Shown one piece after another: positions 60,645 to 64,000 of a DNA stretch of 64,000 nucleotides. The position numbers and the translations under genes are program-made. The first letter of the stretch is position 1, and every line of letters starts with the position of its first letter. A model generated the notes under the pieces. That model did not search any database. It was not told the origin of the DNA and saw only the letters and a program-made list of their open reading frames with translations. The DNA is from Geomonas sp. RF6 (GTDB taxonomy: Bacteria; Desulfobacterota; Desulfuromonadia; Geobacterales; Geobacteraceae): positions 2,311,001-2,375,000 of the forward strand of contig NZ_CP087999.1 of assembly GCF_021044625.1 (NCBI RefSeq), read 5' to 3'.

Positions 60645-63202
60645 TGAAGAAGGACCCCTCTGCAGAAGAGAAAGAGCAGGGGCACCTGGAGGAGCTGGAG
60701 AGGCTGCGCCAGCAACTCTCCGACTGCTCGATGCACCTTGCCTACTTCCAGGAGAGCGAGGAAAAGTACCAGCGCTTCTTCGCGGCGATATCAGACGCGA
60801 TATTCCTCTTCGACCAGGAGAGCGGCGCCATCGTCGAGAGCAACGACATGGCCCGGCAGCTGTACGGCTATTCTCCGTGGGAGCTGCGGGGGATGCAGGT
60901 GGGGCTTCTCGATGCCGACCGCGATTCACTGCGTCACCCCGAATTCCGGGTTGGAGGTGGGGGAGGCGGGCACCTTGCGGAGAGGGTGCACCGGAGAAAG
61001 GACGGCAGCTTCTTCCCCGTCGAGGTCTCCTTCGGGAACTACCTGTGGAGAAGCAGGGTGCACAGCTACATCATCTGCCGGGACATCACCGCCCGCAAAA
61101 GGGCGCAGGACGCGGCCCGGCAGGCGGAGGAATTTGCCCGCTCCACCATCGACGGGCTGAGCGCCAATATCTGCGTCATCGACCAGGAAGGGACGATCGT
61201 CGTCACAAACAGCGCCTGGAGGAGCTTCGCCGTGCAGAACTTGGGAGTCCCCGGGAGGTGCTGCGAAGGGGTGAATTATCTCCAGGCCTGCTCACGTGAT
61301 CTCTCCGAGGTGAAGGAGGAGATAGACTACACGGTGGCAGGGATCCGGGGAGTAATGGACGGGAGCCGAGGCTCCTTCATGAAGGAGTACACCTGCCACT
61401 CCCCCTGCGAGGAGCGGTGGTTCGTGATGAGGGCGAACGCCTTCCAGGCGGGTGACGCGAGGTACGTGGTCATCTCCCACGAAAACACCACCTCCAGGGA
61501 AATCGAGCTGATGCGCAACAAGGCGCGCATGGAAAGCCTCGTGCGGCTGTCGCGCAGCGTCTCCACCGACATCTTCGACTTCCTGGAGGTTGCGCTTGAC
61601 GAGGCGATAAAGCTGACGCGCAGCTCGAACGGGCAGCTCTACTGCTGGGCCGACAGAAAACTCGACATGGTGAAGTGCCGCCCTCAGGGGGAGAGATGCT
61701 GGGCGCACTGCTCTCGGACCTGCTGCAATATCGGCGAGACCGAGTTGATGGAGCAGGTGCTGCGCGAGCGAAAGCCGGTGACGAGGAAGTTTGTGACCGC
61801 CGAGGGGAGTGCAGCCCGCTCTTCCGGTGAGGAGGGTGGCATCTGCAACCTCCTCTGCGTGCCTGCTTTCGATGGCGAGAAGGTGCTCGCGGTCCTTGTC
61901 ATCACCAGCACCATACCGTACAGCCAGACGGACCTCCTGCAGATCACCCTCCTCATGGACTCGGTGCAGCGCATGACGGAGCGGCTGCGCGCGGAAGAGG
62001 AGCTCAGAAAGGCGAAGGAGGAGGCGGAGACCGCGAACTGTGCCAAGAGCACCTTCCTCGCGAACATGAGTCACGAGATCCGCACCCCCATGAACGGAAT
62101 AGTGGGGATGACGGAGCTTCTGAAGATGACGGAGCTCAGCGAAGAGCAGGCGGAGTACGTGGAGGCGCTCGGCGAGTCGGGAAACAACCTCCTGGACCTG
62201 ATAAACGACGTCCTCGATCTTTCGAAAATCGAGGCGCACAAGGTGAGGATCGAGCTGGCCGAGCTGAATCTGAAGCGGTGCATTGAGGACGTCATCCTGA
62301 CGCAGAGATCGCTGATAAGCGGGAAAGGACTCACCGTAGCGGTGCAGATCGACCCGAAGATCCCCCCCGTACTGGTGGGGGACCAGCTGCGGCTGAAGCA
62401 GATCATCCTGAACCTCCTGGGGAACGCCATAAAGTTCACCTCGCAAGGGGGAATCACCATCTCGGCACAGACCGTGGTGCGCTCGAAGCAGGAAGTGACC
62501 GTCTCGATCTCGGTGCGCGACACCGGTATCGGCATCTCCCCTGAATCGATGAACCGCATCTTCGAGCCGTTCTCCCAGGAGGACAGCTCTGTCACGCGCA
62601 ACTATGGCGGTACCGGGCTGGGGCTGAGCATCAGCATGCGGCTCGCGCAACTGATGCGCGGGCAGATCTCGGTGGAGAGCGAGCGGGGGGAAGGAAGCTC
62701 CTTCACCCTCACCCTCCCGTTCATTCCGGGGCAGACCCCCCCGGCAGAAGGGAAGAAGGCGTGTCCCCCCATCGTGTGGCAGGGGGCGCCCCTCAAGGTA
62801 CTTCTGGCAGACGATAACGACATCAATATAAACCTGGCACGGTCTCTTTTGACGCAGCTGGGGCACGAGGTGGTGGCGGCGGTGAACGGGAAAGATTGCC
62901 TGGTGGCGCTGAAGAACTCCTCCTTCGACCTGGTGCTGATGGACATCCAGATGCCGGTACTGAACGGCAGGGACGCGCTCCAGGCGATACGCGGGATCGA
63001 GAAGAACACGGCCCTTCATCAGCCGGTCATCGCCGTCACCGCCTACGCGCTGCGCGGGGACGAGGAACGCTTCCTGGAGGACGGCTTCGACGGCTACCTC
63101 TCGAAGCCGTTCAAGCCACAGGAGCTCATCAAGGAGATGCAGCGGGTCATGGAGAAGTTCCCGCCGGCAGAAAGGGGCGGCCGAAAGGGCGCGAATGCGT
63201 GA
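60644..63202 (+). CDS. hybrid sensor histidine kinase (PAS-PAS-GAF-HisKA-HATPase-REC)
   Basis: The 852-residue soluble kinase has two PAS domains (about 45-155 and 160-280), a GAF-like domain (295-440) containing a cysteine cluster (C345, C352, C356, C360, C361), HisKA with H477 ([11 protein letters not shown]), HATPase_c ([24 protein letters not shown]) and a C-terminal receiver (LADDND, LMDIQMP). The cysteine cluster suggests a metal or redox sensor. It is the next-to-last gene of the chemosensory unit. Confidence 0.93.
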   Translation: MKKDPSAEEKEQGHLEELERLRQQLSDCSMHLAYFQESEEKYQRFFAAISDAIFLFDQESGAIVESNDMARQLYGYSPWELRGMQVGLLDADRDSLRHPEFRVGGGGGGHLAERVHRRKDGSFFPVEVSFGNYLWRSRVHSYIICRDITARKRAQDAARQAEEFARSTIDGLSANICVIDQEGTIVVTNSAWRSFAVQNLGVPGRCCEGVNYLQACSRDLSEVKEEIDYTVAGIRGVMDGSRGSFMKEYTCHSPCEERWFVMRANAFQAGDARYVVISHENTTSREIELMRNKARMESLVRLSRSVSTDIFDFLEVALDEAIKLTRSSNGQLYCWADRKLDMVKCRPQGERCWAHCSRTCCNIGETELMEQVLRERKPVTRKFVTAEGSAARSSGEEGGICNLLCVPAFDGEKVLAVLVITSTIPYSQTDLLQITLLMDSVQRMTERLRAEEELRKAKEEAETANCAKSTFLANMSHEIRTPMNGIVGMTELLKMTELSEEQAEYVEALGESGNNLLDLINDVLDLSKIEAHKVRIELAELNLKRCIEDVILTQRSLISGKGLTVAVQIDPKIPPVLVGDQLRLKQIILNLLGNAIKFTSQGGITISAQTVVRSKQEVTVSISVRDTGIGISPESMNRIFEPFSQEDSSVTRNYGGTGLGLSISMRLAQLMRGQISVESERGEGSSFTLTLPFIPGQTPPAEGKKACPPIVWQGAPLKVLLADDNDININLARSLLTQLGHEVVAAVNGKDCLVALKNSSFDLVLMDIQMPVLNGRDALQAIRGIEKNTALHQPVIAVTAYALRGDEERFLEDGFDGYLSKPFKPQELIKEMQRVMEKFPPAERGGRKGANA

Positions 63203-63262
63203 GCTACCGAGAAAGAGAATGTGCACCACTGCTGCACTTACCGGTATATGTGAGGACCGACT

Positions 63263-63658
63263 ATGAAATCGTTGATTGTAGAGGACGACAAGATATCCGG
63301 CCAGGTGCTGGAAAAGATGATGTCCAGGCATGGCAGCTACGACATCGTGATGAACGGAAAGGATGCACAGCTCCTTTTCGAGAGGGCGCTCCAGTCGGGG
63401 GAGCGCTACGACCTCGTCCTGATGGACATCATGGTGCCGGAGGTAGACGGACTGCAGGCGGTCTTGGCGATCCGGAAGGCGGAGGCGCGCATGCAGATTC
63501 AGCTGGCCGAGCGGGTGAAGGTGATCATGACCACCGCTCTCGATGATCCCCGCACGATCATGAAGGCGCTGTACGAGTGCGACGCCGACTCCTACCTGGT
63601 GAAGCCGATCAGGCTGCAGAAGCTCGAGGAGGAGCTGCGCACCCTCGGCCTCTTCTGA
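63263..63658 (+). CDS. single-domain response regulator
   Basis: The 131-residue receiver has E7 D8 D9, phosphoacceptor D56 (LMDIMVP), T95 (MTTALD) and K118 (LVKPIR). It lies 60 bases after the hybrid kinase and has TGAGGACC before the ATG. It probably receives phosphate from the hybrid kinase or its receiver and passes on the signal. Confidence 0.92.
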   Translation: MKSLIVEDDKISGQVLEKMMSRHGSYDIVMNGKDAQLLFERALQSGERYDLVLMDIMVPEVDGLQAVLAIRKAEARMQIQLAERVKVIMTTALDDPRTIMKALYECDADSYLVKPIRLQKLEEELRTLGLF

Positions 63659-63835
63659 CCTCCCTTTCGTCGAATCACAGCCACCCGTCCCTCCCGGTGC
63701 TCCCGCTTTGGCGCGCGATTTGCCTGAGGTCTTCCCGCTGGAGTAGAATGAGGAAGAGCGCTTCGACGTGACATCTCTCCCGTGGACAGTGTCGCCCCCG
63801 GGTCGTCGCGTCGGGCCAGGATGAAGGAGGAGACG

Positions 63836-64000
63836 ATGGCTACCTTCAAGGGAACGGTGGAAGGCTCGAGGAGGGGCGGTCCCGGTTATCTGCCGAAGCA
63901 GGAGGGTGAGATTTCCTTCCCGTACGACCGCACCGCATTGCTCGTGATAGACCCGGTGAACGACCTCCTCTCGGAGGGAGGCGCCGGTTGGGATATGACG
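63836..64000 (+). CDS. isochorismatase family hydrolase, 5' end only
   Basis: The window ends after 55 codons. The start ATG 63836 has AAGGAGGAGACG just before it. The segment RTALLVIDPVNDLL supplies the catalytic aspartate of the isochorismatase/cysteine hydrolase fold, followed by GGAGWDMT. The remainder, with the cysteine and lysine, is outside the window. The family includes nicotinamidases and carbamoylases; nothing more exact can be said. Confidence 0.75.
   Translation, partial: MATFKGTVEGSRRGGPGYLPKQEGEISFPYDRTALLVIDPVNDLLSEGGAGWDMT

Overview
The window looks like a chromosomal segment of a Geobacterales bacterium (a Geobacter, Geomonas or Citrifermentans type, Desulfuromonadia). This rests on the high GC content, the octaheme cytochrome and NorCB-type nitric oxide reductase, the PEP-CTERM protein, the many two-component and chemosensory genes, the B12-dependent ribonucleotide reductase and the dispersed hairpin repeats. 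No species can be assigned from the sequence alone. No tRNA, rRNA, CRISPR array or complete transposase was seen.

Left part (1-7253) is accessory. On the minus strand it holds a methyltransferase-like gene followed by the start of a DUF1848 gene. Next comes a three-gene minus-strand operon: an enhancer-binding protein with an RtcR/CARF-like N-terminal domain, a CHASE2 histidine kinase, and a receiver protein with an unknown helical C-terminus. The operon ends against a recQ gene whose 5' half is missing, with a junction near 6390. I consider this operon the best candidate for an undescribed signalling or defence-linked system.

Central part (7430-41694) is mostly ordinary metabolism and stress: threonine ammonia-lyase, a cation diffusion facilitator, trxB, a YifB/ComM ATPase, a lone TIR-domain protein, a sugar dehydrogenase lipoprotein, a PEP-CTERM protein with a broken start, UvsE, a phasin/UbiB pair, an old yellow enzyme, PEP carboxylase, a sensor kinase and receiver pair, NrdJ, a FadL-type porin, MarR/YceI, CbpM/CbpA, two Hsp20 proteins, TetR/flavin reductase, an MFS transporter, a ferredoxin-like reductase, a VOC protein and an AEC permease. 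Several regulatory palindromes are readable here (MarR 32501-32523, TetR 36384-36400).

41717-46457 is a nitrosative-stress block: a DUF1858 gene and a RIC/YtfE di-iron repair gene on the minus strand, divergent from a diheme NorC, NorB and an octaheme HAO-family cytochrome. An FNR/DNR-like site lies between the divergent units.

47168-63658 is a signalling block. Two orphan NarL-type regulators are followed by a long chemosensory operon: a soluble receptor with two signalling tips, a triple-CheW protein, CheB, a HEAT-repeat protein, CheR, a receiver, CheA, a small STAS-like protein, CheY, a membrane MCP, a hybrid kinase and a final receiver. The window closes inside an isochorismatase-family gene. 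Intergenic spaces carry at least five families of hairpin repeats.
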